Below are positions 31,881 to 44,089 of a stretch of 64,000 nt of DNA, piece after piece. The stretch is from assembly GCA_011109175.1 (NCBI GenBank), contig RDEW01000008.1:1369447-1433446 (forward strand), read 5' to 3'. Position 1 is the first letter of the stretch. Each line of letters begins with the position of its first letter. This stretch comes from Dicyema japonicum (taxonomy: Eukaryota > Dicyemida > Rhombozoa > Dicyemidae). Under the pieces are notes generated by a model that saw only the letters and a program-made list of their open reading frames with translations, ran no database searches and was not told where the DNA came from. Both the position numbers and the translations under genes were made by a program.

Positions 31881-33225
31881 CATTAGTCTTTGAAGTGCAA
31901 AAATCGATAGCATTTTCCTACGATGACATCTTCCCAATCACCGAGTAGTGAGCTGACTTTGTTTTACATTTCTCATCTGTCAATTGAGTTTCTCTTTTAA
32001 CAGTAATGACCTCAGTCTTTTTTCGTTCATTTTGAGAAACCATACAGCGAATGCACCGGGAGCATGATTTGAGAACTCCTGATCTCCTTTACGTCTCCGA
32101 AACAAAGTCTACGTCATCCGCGTAAATTAGTTTCTGTGATTTCGATGGGCAGCTTTCAGTAAGATACCAAATAGTAGTGGCAATAAGAATCCAGTGCCTA
32201 AATGTGTTTCAAATTCACGGGATCACTCTGAAACCGACCCAGACTTGCATTTCAGCGTCCGCAAGTAGGACCCGGATCATCCTTTGACTGTCCTTGTCTA
32301 GCAACGTATTAAGTAACAACATTAGTTTCTATCTACACAGTATCGAAAGCTCGGGAAAGATCAATCCTACTATGTGAACAGCCTTCTGGAATCTCTGCGT
32401 TATAGTAAATATTCATCTGTTTCCATACAACATCCGTCGTGGACGTTCCCTTTTCTGAATCCACCTTGGCCCAAAGACAGATATTCGTCAACAAAATGAG
32501 AAATCCTATCCAGACAACCAGAGATAGTAGTTTTCGTAGAGTTGTTAGAAGGATTATAGGTCTGAGATTTTCTACCGGTCCAACCGACTTCCCAAGTTTC
32601 CGTATAGGTATCAGAATTCCCTGCCCTAGTGAGACAGGCTTGTGTTTCATAAAAATGTATTTTAGCATGCTGCATAGTTGATAGTCCAGTGAGGGAAGCA
32701 AATGTTTTAGAAGTTTCCCGTTGATACCATCAGTGCCCGGACCCCTATTGTTGTTCAGTTTTTGTAGAGGCGTTTGTATCTCCGCCATTGGTGTAGTCAA
32801 AGATCTGGGGTGTCCTACAAATTGAGTTATGCGTTCGTCGTCACTACTGAAGAGCGATTCAAATTGATCAGCATTATTTTCTGCAACTTCTTTTTGTCTA
32901 GTATTCGTCTTCCATTATTGTCATTCACATTTGTACTTTCGTGGAGCTGTTCAATTGTCCTTTCGTGGAGCAAGCGTTCTCTATTCTTTATGTTCGGTAG
33001 GATAGAGTTTTTTTCTTTCATAATGTTTTCTTTTTGGGCATTTTCTATTCTTAGCCAAAAGTCTCAATTTTTTTGTGTTCTCGATAGTAAGTATATTTGC
33101 TTATCGTATATATGAGCCGATTGTGGCATTCTTGAGACATCCGTCAACAGTCTCCAGGCAATAATTCCGAGTCCATTAGTTATTGAAGCCCACAGCTGAC
33201 TTTGTGGGCCTATCATGTCAAACTC
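31880..33225 (-). mobile_element. LINE-B copy: RT domain to post-RT region
   Basis: The minus strand reads KLNNNRGPGTDGINGKLLKH, GILIPIRKLGKSVGPVENLR, PIILLTTLRKLLSL, STTDVVWKQM and SRAFDTV (32333-32800). Frameshifts lead to LIYADDVDFVSET (about 32093-32135), the catalytic motif, and then SSLLGDWEDV near 31930. Pre-RT sequence (about 32820-33200) precedes it. The order matches the copies at 35.2 and 62-63 kb. It lies directly downstream, head to tail, of the jockey-type element at 33.2-34.8 kb. Confidence 0.75.
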
Positions 33226-33239
33226 TGAATCGAAGACTT

Positions 33240-34830
33240 CCACTTATTCTATATCGATGGAGCATAACAATGACTTCTGATGAGGTTTGCGCTTTTGTCC
33301 ATCCTTGATGAAATTTGTAAGGCATGTAAGATGCGTTTCTGTGGAGTGTCCTTTTCTGAATCCGTGTTGAAAAGGTGTATCAGAAAAATATGGTTTGATT
33401 AGTTCAAGAATCAGCTTTTCCAAAAGTTTTGATGTAACACATAGGAGAGGTCTGTATGAGGCTGGTGATCCCTTTGGTCGCCCGGGTTTCAGGATTGGTC
33501 GTATGTTTGATAGCTTCCATATAGAAGGAATACAATTTTCGTTGATTAAAAAAGTTGAAAATGTTTGTGTGGGCCATGATAGCATAGGGGCCTATGTTTT
33601 TCAGAACTATTGCAGGAATTCCGTCCGGACCACAGGAATAATTCGACTTTTGACCCTTGACCATATTCTGTACGTTCTCCACAGAGAGGACAATCGGAGA
33701 GGTGGCTCTTTTAGGTTTGAGCTAGGATTGATGGACCTTCGAATTTCTTGTGTGGGATGAAACTCGTGGAAAAGTAGTACTTCATAAGTGTGTTTAGGAA
33801 GATCTTGTTTTTCTTTTCATCACGTGTGGCCGGGTTGTCAGCGTTACCTTTCTCTTGTTTCTTCTTTGCATTGTTCCTGATCTCTCTTTCTAATGTACGA
33901 ATTCTCAATCTTCATTCCCAGGATTGTTTTTGGAGGCTTTTTAGGTAATTTCTTTCCTTCATGAGTGGATCGACCCTGGGGTAAGAATTCTTTCTTGAGG
34001 TCAGTGGTCTTCTTTTAATACAAATTTTCATTCCCTCGCGTACCACTCTATTAAAATAGTGTAGTGCTTTTTCGATGGAGTTGAAATTGGATAAATGAAA
34101 GTCAAGTAGATAATAGTCGACAAAATTTGAGAAATTTTTCCAGTCGACATTTTTGTAGTCGGTAAATAAAACAGGTTTCTTTACAATTGACACTCTTCCT
34201 TCAAACGTAATCATAACGGGATTGTGGTCACTGCTGGTCTCGTATAGCACTGTCCATTTTGTTAATGTTGCGATGTTTGGTGGGGCAAGAGTGAGATCAG
34301 GGGATGATGTCCTGTCATTCGCTCTATAGGGAGTCCTTGTATTGAATGTAGGGTTGTTTAATATTATCAGGTCATCCAGATTCGATAACAATTGGTTTCC
34401 TCTGACATCGCATGGTTGGTTCTTGAACCATGTCGGATGCTTTGCATTTAGGTCTCCACAAAGTAACATATTTTTTGATTTGTCGATGTCTGACATTGAG
34501 AACCTGAATTCCTTGGGGCAAGAGTTGGGCGGTGGCACATACACATTCAATATGTTTATGTTTCCGATGCTTGTCTTGACTGAAATAAACAATATATTCT
34601 ACGGGAGACTTGAGGTTGACAAAAATTTCGTTTGCGCACGGAATTTCTTTTTGATGATGGTAAGCAGTCTACCAGCCCCCCCCCCAACTGGGCGGTCGCG
34701 CCTGATAGTTTGGAAAGACGGAGTTAGTTTTGTTTCTTGGAGTAGGCAAATGTCAGTATTATACCTTTTTAAGAAGTTTGTGAGTTCGAGGATCTTCCCT
34801 TTCACTCCATTTATGTTTAGTTAAATCAAA
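33240..34830 (-). mobile_element. Jockey-type LINE: endonuclease and start of RT
   Basis: A good APE endonuclease is read on the minus strand: KGKILELTNFLKRYNTDICL and LQETKLTPSF (34700-34825), NINILNVYVPPPNSCP, NMLLCGDLNAKHPTW, RTSSPDLTLAPPNI and ETSSDHNPVMITF (34200-34590). These carry the Glu, Asp/Asn and Ser-Asp-His catalytic positions. RT sequence follows: GPDGIPAIVLKNIG, WKLSNIRPILKPGRPKG, SYRPLLCVTSKLLEKLI and FQHGFRKGHSTETHLT. It is cut at SLLCSIDIE (33244), before the catalytic motif. The 226-codon endonuclease frame (33912-34592) is the longest open frame in the window. It is dead by truncation and frameshift. Confidence 0.8.
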
Positions 34831-35210
34831 ATAATGGGTTTTCGAGGTCCAGAATTGGGGTTCACATCGCCGGAGAGCATTAAGGTGGGCTTCCATCAAG
34901 GCAGGAGAGAGAGGCCAGTGGGGAGACCGTCCAAGAAAGACATTCCTCTTGGATTGGACGTAGAGGATGGTTCTTTTGTCTGTGAAGTATATTCCACAGT
35001 TTTCGTCACCAGAAACGGCGAACCACATGACGTTAAATCAGAATTAATGTTTATTAGCCACGTTTTTATTTATTTATTATTTATTTACGTTTTTATTTGT
35101 TATGTAAACTTTTTTTTTTTAATGTAAAGTTGTATTCATTTAAAAAATAATAGTTAAAAAATAATTATAACAATTGAATATCAATTTTTCAATTTTTAAT
35201 AAAACGTGAT
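34830..35210. other. 5' flank of the jockey-type LINE
   Basis: Open frames on both strands (34834-35127 plus, 34759-35028 minus) overlap the element's 5' end and may include ORF1 or UTR sequence. No CCHC knuckle is visible. A (TTTA)n run lies at 35065-35095. Confidence 0.35.
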
Positions 35211-36360
35211 TTTTTGATAAAGCTATTACACCTGGCGAAATCTCAAATGCAACAGTCAAACTTAAGAATTGTCGCTCCCCTGGACCGGATGGAATCAATT
35301 CAGAACTTGTCAAATATGGGCCACCAGCACTAACAGACAAGTTGGCAAAACTACTCAACTCTATGTTTATAAAAAAAGACTACCCAGTTCTTGGATTCGG
35401 ACTATTAATACCAATGCAAAAACCTAAAAGCATGCTGGGCCTGTTGAAAACCTATGTCCAATAATTTTGCTTAACACCTTAAGGAAACTTCTGGCATTAG
35501 TTATGATGAACCGAATCAGAGAACAAGTGGACAACTATCTATCCCTTAGTCACAGTGAATTCTGGACAGGGAGATCCACTGCAGATGTAGTATGGAGCCA
35601 CAAGTGGCGCTGCGCTATCAACCAGAGATTTGAACGTGCAACAACAGTCCTGGGAATAGACCTTCTAGGGCTTCTTTGACACGGCCTCGTGGTCTATTTC
35701 TCAAGATACTGAAACAGTTCTTGGACCCAGATTTTGTCAATATAATAAGAGTGTTGCTATCTAACACGAAGCACAGAGTGCGGTACGCCACGAGGACGTG
35801 AATTTACGTGCAATGTTGGTACTCCCCAGGGAGATTTCTGCTCCCCCTGCATTTGTCATATATCTGGAGGCGACATTACGAGACCTTCGGAAGTTCTATG
35901 ATGGCAACATCGTCGAAATTGCCTATGCGGACGACGTCGACTTTGTGTCAGAAGACAAATCGGCTCTGCTTCGACTCCTCGAGCTGGCTCCTGCTGAGCT
36001 GAACCGATGGTTCCTTGAAATGAACATCGCAAAAACTGACATTGTGGTGGAAGTCAGAATGAAATGCGATCAAGTGAAAATGGCGAAAACAAACAAAACT
36101 TGGCTCTTTACTTGGGACAGTCAAGATTTTGCCAAAAGGAAAGCCTCGCTTGGGTAACGATGAACAAGTTGAAGAAAGAGTGGGTTGGCAAACGACAAAT
36201 CCTGCACATGCACTTTCGTTTTGAGAACTGTATGAAGCTTTGTCAAGCCGATCCTAATGTACAATTTATCGACCTGGGAACGTCCAAAATTGAACTACTT
36301 GGACTAACTCTCCTACGATTGAGGAGGTTAAGAAATTGGTTCGGAGGATTGTTTTGAATG
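35210..36360 (+). mobile_element. LINE-B copy: RT domain with YADD
   Basis: Plus frames give SPGPDGINSELVKYGPP, LLIPMQKPKSMLG, NTLRKLLALVMMNRI, STADVVWSHKW and FTCNVGTPQGDFCSP (35806-35850). Then come YLEATLRDLRKFYDG and IAYADDVDFVSEDKS (YADD at 35924-35935), followed by KESLAWVTMNKLKKEWVGKR. This is RT motifs 1 to 7 plus the thumb. At least four frameshifts occur. The C-terminal GHVLRM tail is absent. Confidence 0.8.
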
Positions 36361-36639
36361 CTGCACGAGTGAAATTATAACTATTATGATTTTACAAATG
36401 TTGTTTATAATAATATAAACGTGATTTTTATATATGCGATAATGGATGAAAATTTGCAAATAACCAGAAATAAAAACCGCGATACTCTCCAAATTGAGTG
36501 CCTCATGAAACAACATTGTCATCAACGCTTTAAATTTTTTATCGTACGTAACTTTGTAAGATTTTTTGCTGTCTTAAAGTTATCTACACCTTTTATGCGC
36601 TTAAACTACAAAAATTGAAATTGCTAAACTTCGTTCAAA

Positions 36640-37410
36640 ACGGAGTATTTAATTAGAAAACTCGTGAGAATGTTTGACACAAGTATCGGAACAATCTCTA
36701 GACTCAAGAGAAACATTGTTCTATTGACAAAAAATGGACAGATTTATTCAAATGCAGAGACTTCAGAGTGAGTCACTAGTGAAAAGCATAAAGTTTTGGA
36801 TTCAAAAGTGTTGGATGTATTTCAACACTACGAAAACAAAACGTTCCCATTTCCGGACCTTTAATCCAAAAAATCGGTATTATTGTAATTCCTAAAATCA
36901 TTTTATTAGGACTGTAAGTCGAATCTAGAATCTTACTTCAAATTTTTAAGGCTTCATACGGATGGCTAGAAAAAATAAATTAAATTTTTAATTCAATTTA
37001 ATATCAAAATTGACGAATATGGAAAAAAAAGATTTTCAATTGCGACGAAACGTGTCTTTTTTTCGACGTAGTCCAAAAAAATCTTTTATTCAAAACAATG
37101 AAGAATTGGTTTCAAGCAGAGCAAAGAATAAATAACTGTCTTGCTCTGCTGCAGCTATACAGGATAAAAATTAGACCTTTTGATTATTGGAAAGTTTCAT
37201 AATCCAAGATGCTTTAGAATTTCTTCCTGTCAAACCATAATGTTGTCTATTCTTCATCCAAAAATGCATGGATGACAAAATATGTGTATAGATGTTGGCT
37301 TCATAGGATTAATGAACATTTTATTACAAAATCTGAAAATTATTCTGCTATTGGACAATGTTGGGCCTCACAATAATCTTAAGAAAATTATTCTGCTATT
37401 GGACAATGCT
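36640..37410 (+). mobile_element. Pogo/Tigger (CENP-B/jerky-like) transposase remnant
   Basis: The order of a CENP-B-like DDE transposase is readable through stops. IRKLVRMFDTSIGTISRLKR (about 36650-36710) is the N-terminal helix-turn-helix. ASYGWLEKIN and KKIFNCDETCLFFDV follow (first Asp codon 37044-37046), then ITVLLCCSYTG, LLIIGKFHNPRCFR, SKNAWMTKYVYRCWLHRI and KIILLLDNVGPHNN (second Asp codon 37354-37356). The third catalytic residue and C-terminus are lost: the LLLDN segment is repeated at 37384-37408, and LINE-B sequence begins there. It has no intact frame and no terminal repeats were found. Confidence 0.75.
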
Positions 37411-37960
37411 CACTGTATACTTTGAATCTGCTCTACGAGATCTCGGGAAGTACTACATCGACGAAATTATGGAAATTGTTTACAGCGGTGATATTTACTG
37501 TATCAAGTAACAAAGATGCACTAAGACGACCGATGGAGGTAGCACCAGACCGCAGGCTAAATGGTCTTTATTAATGACAATTCGAAGACGGATATCGTCG
37601 ATATCAAAAGGACGGAACCACGCAGCACTGAAAACTAGAGAAAAGCCATAAAACTTGGCTTGCTTTTAACGACTCAGAAGACATTGTCAGAAGGATATTA
37701 TAATCTACGGTGACCATACAAAAGCTTTTGAAATGTTGGATCACTCCGACTAAGATTGTATGAGGCTATCATGAAATTGATCCTTAAGTATTTCTCTGGA
37801 AAATGGCGTATCTCGAAAACAGATGACGAAGGCTCGACTCCCTTCATAGGAATCAACTACATTCTCTCTTGGGATTAAGTGGCCTACACTTTAGTTACGA
37901 TTTGGCAGATGCATGCTGAACTACACTTTAGAAATTGGCAGATCCAAGTTCGTGTAAGAC
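37410..37960 (+). mobile_element. LINE-B remnant with altered catalytic motif
   Basis: Reads TVYFESALRDLGKYYIDEIM and EIVYSGDIYCI (YSGD where other copies have YADD). SKTDIVDIKRTEP, IKLGLLLTTQ and RLRLYEAIMKLILKY follow. The order matches the RT motif C and post-RT region of the 35.2 kb copy. It starts abruptly at the end of the pogo remnant. Confidence 0.65.
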
Positions 37961-39870
37961 GGACCTTCAATGGGGCTGGAGCTCGTGGCGTAGATGTTGT
38001 GCGCATTTCATTCTCAATTTGAACTTGGTGTGATTCAAGCTGTCGCTGTATCTATAAGTTTGTGGAGAAGGATCCAGTTTTGTTTATGTTGTTTTGGAAT
38101 ATTTGATAAGGGTTACCCCAATCGGTGGTCTAGAAAGGGGGCATGGTTAATTTTTATTAATTTGGTGCTTCGTTTTACTGTGTTCTTTATGAGTTAGGAA
38201 GATAAACGTTCTCGTCTTCAAGGAGTGCTTTGATCAGTTTTGGAGTCTTTCAAAGAGAGTTGAATTAACTCACCTGGTCTTAATATTTTATTATATGGCA
38301 CCATTTTGGTTTATATTGCAGTATTCGTAGTAAAATGACGATGCTCCTTATATAGTCAATTCTCCCACCATCGTTCACAACTGTTTGAACATATTCCTCT
38401 TCATTGAGAGTAATCGTGTGTGAGTAAAGCTAGTAGTTTATGTCCTTACATGATTAATTAGGATAATGCATACGCCGTTCTGCATAAATCTGAGAAAACC
38501 GTCCGTACTTTATCACCTATCAAAGTCGATTTCTTCTTTAATCGTTTTTTAAGTAAAATTATTCTTTTAGAGACAATAGTACAACTGTGTAATTCAGTCG
38601 TCCAACCCGGATAATAATTAAATCATAATAAATTTGAATTAATTAACACCAATTTTATATCCCAGAAAAATGAACCATTAAGTTAGTTAAATGTTAATTG
38701 AACTCCTCAAATTCCAAGTACATTATACTTGTTTTTAATGGCACTGCAGATTATTAGACTGAAATATTCACTTGTCGGCCTGCTGTTTCCTCTAAATATA
38801 TTATTTTCTAACATATACATTTTATTATCTTTGAGATATAATCTCTATTAGTTATTGCTTCATATCTATACTAAATATAATATCATACGCCTCTGGATTA
38901 TCGAATGAATTGATGCAAACGATAACACTATATAATTATTATTAAAAATACTCATTTAAAATTAATAAAGTTGGAAGTAATTTTAAAAATTTGAATACAC
39001 TTATTCCTTGAGGAAAGATCTACATTAATTACAAAAAATACATAATTTCAAGTAATGGTAAATTTTCCGCAAATTCGATCGATATGAATTTGAGGGAATG
39101 ACAGTGTCAAAATATCTATAAAGTTAAAAAAATATGTAACAGTTTAATGGTATGTGGGAATGTTTGCTTGTCTACAGATTCTAAACTTTCATCATAATAA
39201 CCACATTGACTATGAATAATTAATAATTAATACAATATATCTAACTTCATTCTCAATAATGAAAAGTTGACATCAGGTTCAAATTCAATATTTTGAACAA
39301 TTAATACAGCTACATAAAATTCAGGTAGGCCAGTTATCGAATATGTACAATTAATCCAAAATCTTAATAATTTATATTTAATACAGAGCTCTATTTATTA
39401 TTAATTCGTTTTTGCATAAATTCTGTGATGTCAAAATATCGAAAGACAAGTTTAACACGAGAAAAGTGAACATCTATAAAATTAAATACCAAAATGATGA
39501 ATATACGATAACCACAAGAAATTAAAATTATTACATGATTAACAGTCGTCATAATTAATTTTAATTTTATTAAATAAAGTGTTGGATTAAAAAAATAAAA
39601 TTAAAAAATAATTTAATTAAATTCACACAATTTACATGGTTTTCCGATTTGTTTAATAATTTTACCATAAAATTTAATAAATTTGTCAAAAATGTCTAAT
39701 AACTTTGCCTTAATGTTTAGTAACTTTATCAAAATACTTAAAAATTGTGTCAAAAAGTTTAATACCTTTTGAATAATGTTTAATTACAGGTCAATTTGCG
39801 CGAAAATAAAATTTTAAGTGAATCTGAAGATAGGCTACACACATTGACACTTCAGAAGTTGACTCACAAT
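37960..39870. other. AT-rich, no gene recognised
   Basis: One 67-codon plus frame (37994-38197) is unremarkable. 38600-39800 is extremely AT-rich with no coding signal. Confidence 0.4.
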
Positions 39871-39877
39871 AACCAAT

Positions 39878-39992
39878 CCTTTTGTTGTCTATCTGGAAGC
39901 TGCTCTTCGTAATCTGAGAGCTAAAAATTGTCCTACTTTTATCTAGGAACTAAGATATGCGGATGACCTGGATTTTGTTTTAGAAGAATGAT
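39878..39992 (+). mobile_element. LINE-B scrap spanning RT motif C
   Basis: Reads PFVVYLEAALRNLRAKN and, after one stop, ELRYADDLDFVLEE (YADD at 39955-39966). It is flanked by unrelated AT-rich DNA on both sides, so only about 115 bp survive. Confidence 0.65.
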
Positions 39993-40939
39993 GATAGCTA
40001 ATTCTTTTTTAGACAAGAGTACTGCAGGGTAAATGAAATTATTTTTTTCAGACAAGAGTACTGCAAGTAATTTAATTGGTCTAATTTTGGAGGATTAGAC
40101 GTGAAATTAACACAAAGCAGTATGAAGTAGTTAGCCTGAGTATGATAAGAGAATCTTTTGCCTTCTTTAGAATCAAATAGATGATATTGTTCCAAGTAAC
40201 GAATGACCAACATTCGCTCTCTCGAATTGATTTTATGTGAAATATTAAAAAATCGAATAAGGTAATCAATTAATGACAAAATATTTTTTGTGCGATTTTG
40301 GCTCATATTGATCTATCAGGACTAAAAGATTTTCAACCTCGGATGATTTTTTTACTTGAAAGTAAAAATAGGTCATATTTCTCCTTGACCGTAAAATTAG
40401 GTCAACCGTTAAAATAATTTTAAATATACATTTGATGACTATAGATGCTATTAGTATTCTTAATATTATTCGCAACCAAATGTGGATGCCAGGTTTATGT
40501 TTATTCTGACTTTACCACTGTTCTTATTTCTGGATCTGTGGACGATTAGAAGGAGATTTTCTGAATGATCTAATTGACCGAATTAATCTGAAATCACATT
40601 AGATATGTTTTTGAAAAATAAAGAGTTCCTTGAGATTAATATGATACTGGAGGTCTGCTTCAAGACGACTAGAAATTAATAAACAAATGCTTGGTTGAAT
40701 GTTTATCAATGTGGTAAAATTGGCAACGTTCTGGCGACGAGGCAGTGAGAATAGCTACCTTGCTCCGTTTTGACCTTAATTTTGTGTTAATGAAAATGCA
40801 TTTGTGGACGTTGAATCGATGGTTATCAGTCTTTAAGCTGATTTATGGCTGGTCCCCGACATGAAATAACAACTTGACTTTAAAAAATGTTTCTTTCTTT
40901 GCGATGGCAACACCCCGAAGGGATAACAATACTCCCATT

Positions 40940-41225
40940 CGCTAATGGTCGAAACATTGCTGCGGCGTTCACATGTTAAAAAATACTCTCCAACAAATTT
41001 GGCTGGAATCCAGTTTATGACACCGAGGATCATAAAATTAGACTTGTTCCACAAAGTTCAGCCTGAAAAAAACAGGAACTACTTGGCCCACGAGAAATCG
41101 AGAAATACATTATTTAAGAGATGTAGCACTATACCTATCAGTTTAGAATTACTGGAATCCAGAAGGAAGCTTTTCGGACACGTGCTGAGGATGGAATCTA
41201 ACTCAATTGCGACGCTAGAGACCTA
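40940..41225 (+). mobile_element. LINE-B C-terminal tail
   Basis: A 139-codon frame includes SRNTLFKRCSTIPISLELLE and SRRKLFGHVLRMESN (about 41090-41210). NxxLYxRC...RRxxxGHVLRM is the block that follows the RT in LINE-B (compare 56.4-56.7 kb). The GRPRTTL end is missing. Confidence 0.65.
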
Positions 41226-42740
41226 TAATTTAATTTTGAACATAAAAATTGAGGACCAACATAACGTATTACATACAAAGTTATATTTTTACACGTGCAG
41301 CACCCTGACGATTATATCTAATATTTTCTTACAATGTCTTTCAAATCAGTTATTTCATTTATAAAAATTTTTTTAAAAAATGATGCGCAATAAACCTGAC
41401 GTTGTGGTACAAGGTAAAGAGCTTGGCCAAGTCCTATCATAAAAGTTACCATTACGTCCCAAGACCGTTTGCAGACTATGGAGGTAGAGAAAAAAGGAAG
41501 TATGACTAGCTTTCGAAATGTGTGCATATGCTTGGTTGCAAGGTCCTCGTTATTCCAATAGTAATGACGTGGGAAGGAATTGCAAAAAGTGCCACAAGTG
41601 TTATCTAAGACAGTTATGGGTAGATAGGAAGCTCCAGGCCAATTTACAGTCCGTTGTTTTAAAGCAAACAGTAGAGATCATTACACTGGAGTAAAGGAGG
41701 CAGAGCCCGGAGATGCCATATGGGCAGAAGGCTCAGAGCTGTTCAGCTACCAGAACGAACCTGCCTAGGGGCTGGCAAATAAATAAACGAAGAAAGTTGC
41801 TGATTGTTAGATGTTATCTTTTTAGTTGGTTAAATATTATCTTTTTAGTTGGTTAAATAAAGCTGTTTTAAACTAGCTTTGAGGGACATTACCGGCGGAC
41901 TTCTGTTAACATAAGCGCGTCGATGGTGGAATTTGTAAATCGACTTGGGGATCAGATTTCCGCTATTCGAGAGAGTTTAGCTCACTATTGTGAAGGGAAG
42001 CTAAAAATAGCCGATAGACAACAGAGAAGGGTCCAATGTTTCTTTCGATGGGTTTTAAGATTATTTTCACGATCCTCATTATCGTAAATGTATCAGTCAC
42101 CCGATTGTCAGCATGTTTTGCATAATGTTGTATAATCGAGTATAATGTTGTCTGCAAGTTGTAAATATGGTCACAATGATTTTGCAAGAGACAGCCCTAA
42201 ACGTAGTCCTTCCGACTATTGGTTAAGGAATTGGGCATTATCAGAACCATTTGAACGATGACTTCGTAGTCCCTGTCCCATACGGCAACGACTATGCTGT
42301 CCGAATATGAAAGAAAGAGACATTTTTGTCTGTGGGTTGTGGCATGTCGTGTATATAAATTAAACAGTGTTGAGATAGGGGCTTTTCAGTTTAAAGTTGA
42401 TATCCGTTACAAATATCTGTTTCGTTATAGAATTTCTTGAGAGTAAATCAAATGATTTAGTAATAGAATATTACTTAAATATGGCTTAGGCGCGTTGGAT
42501 CCTTCAGAAATAAATTAGGAGAGGACCGTAAAGTGTGTGGAAGTTGAATGGTTTGCTCGGAACCCATGTTAGTTTCTAAGGATTGCACATGTTGTGTCAC
42601 GACTATGGCATAAACAAAATGCATTATTTATTTCATAATAATATTCATTTATAAAAAAGAAGTTTTTTTTCATCACTTTTGTAGTAAAAAATATATTGTT
42701 GTGTCTAGTTTCGAGATATTTCACTATTAAATATCGCCAT
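41225..42740. other. No gene recognised
   Basis: Short frames only (41318-41527 and 41963-42187, both minus). 41770-41870 contains a small duplicated phrase (TATCTTTTTAGTTGGTTAAAT, two copies). A TAAATAAACG run at 41785 resembles a retroposon tail but has no matching body. Confidence 0.3.
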
Positions 42741-42935
42741 GTGGTTTTACGCGGCTAATTGGTTGAAGTTTTCTTCTTTTTGTCTGTTCCTCCTTTTTCC
42801 CTTCTAATTAGAGTGGCGTCATGTGATTCACCTGCCTTGGTAGCGCCCATTGCCAGGCTGGGACAAAAAAAGATCATTTACTCTCCCCCGCTCCACTGGA
42901 AAGGTTTCCACAACTGCAAGTAATGTACGAAGTTA
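42738..42935 (+). mobile_element. SINE-2 copy, 5' half, plus orientation
   Basis: Begins CGGCTAATTGGTTGAAGTTTT and runs through the GAGTGGCGTCATGTGATTCACC box to the CTCTCCCCCGCTCCACTGGA box, ending near an ACAACTGCAAGTAATG phrase. The 3' tail is lost. Confidence 0.7.
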
Positions 42936-42939
42936 ATAA

Positions 42940-44085
42940 AATAAATTAAAATTAAAAAATTAAATATGAATCATCTTGAATAAATTTCCCGCATATAAAT
43001 TCCAATTTTTAAATATTCGAAAATTTATAAAGATAACATCCGACTGTTTACTCTCGAAGCATCTTGTATCGCATTGATTTACCTTTTGGAACATTGAACC
43101 AATACGACGAAGTAGGTGGTCCGCTTGTAGGCAGGGATTCCCGACGTCTCCACATCGAAAGCGACAAACAAATTGTCTTTTATTTAGTTAAGTAAACTTG
43201 TCATAATTCTGTAAGCTTGATTTATTTATTCCTGGTTTTTTCAGGTAATGAAAACCGGCGACTAAGAGAAAAGTAACTACCAAAACCGGATATCTCCTCT
43301 GATCCGTATTATACATATGCACGGGTTAATTTTTGTTAAAAATTAAAAAGTGGGAAAAATCCCATTTTTAAACTATGAAATAAATAAATAAAAAAATTGA
43401 TTTGGTTGGCTAAAATTTAAAAAGCATATTACTTTTTAAAATAATAAAAATTATCAAATAAAAGTAACATTTTTGCATATCTTATGAATTACTTGACCCT
43501 AGCGGTAACATTTGCACGGGACTGTATATGATGTGGCGTAGAAATCGAAGGTGACCACAACAAGAGGTGACCGTCTTGTGTGATCTACTAAGTAGCTTTC
43601 TTGATGATAGCTACGGGATGAATGTAAAGTTATTGTTCCCAGATTTCTTTAATGAGGTATTGTGACAATGAACCTAACCCTAGACCAACGCCAACATGTC
43701 CGTATATTTAATATAAATAAATTTTTTAGCTTTATTCTGCATGTGATGGAACCTATTAAACAGAGAGAATAAAAGTTTCTATGATTTTATTTATTGAGTA
43801 AGACTGCTACTAAAAACGGTGTTAAAACTAATATTAGATGATCCCCAATGATATCTCCTCCATTGTTTGTCTTAAACAAAAAAGTAGTGATGATTCATCT
43901 TGGTTAGACAATTTAGAAGATGTAAATATTTAATGCTATTCTCTTAAGAGAACTTTATACTATTAACAACCAATTATATGTTATATTAAGTCGGTGGGGA
44001 TAAATAATTAAAACTTAATACATTTTTGTTATTAAAATTAAATTGCACATCAACCATTCTCTCTAAAGAGAACCGAAAATTAAAA
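42940..44085. other. AT-rich, no gene recognised
   Basis: No frame above 60 codons with motif content. Part of the EGF-repeat gene's upstream exons may lie in 43800-44085 but none can be supported. Confidence 0.3.
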
Positions 44086-44089
44086 TTTT

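Noticed and set aside
32439-32681. Plus-strand ORF of 80 codons
   Set aside because: Antisense of the LINE-B RT motifs.
34342-34824. 160-codon plus-strand ORF
   Set aside because: Exactly antisense to the jockey-type endonuclease domain, whose motifs are clear on the minus strand.
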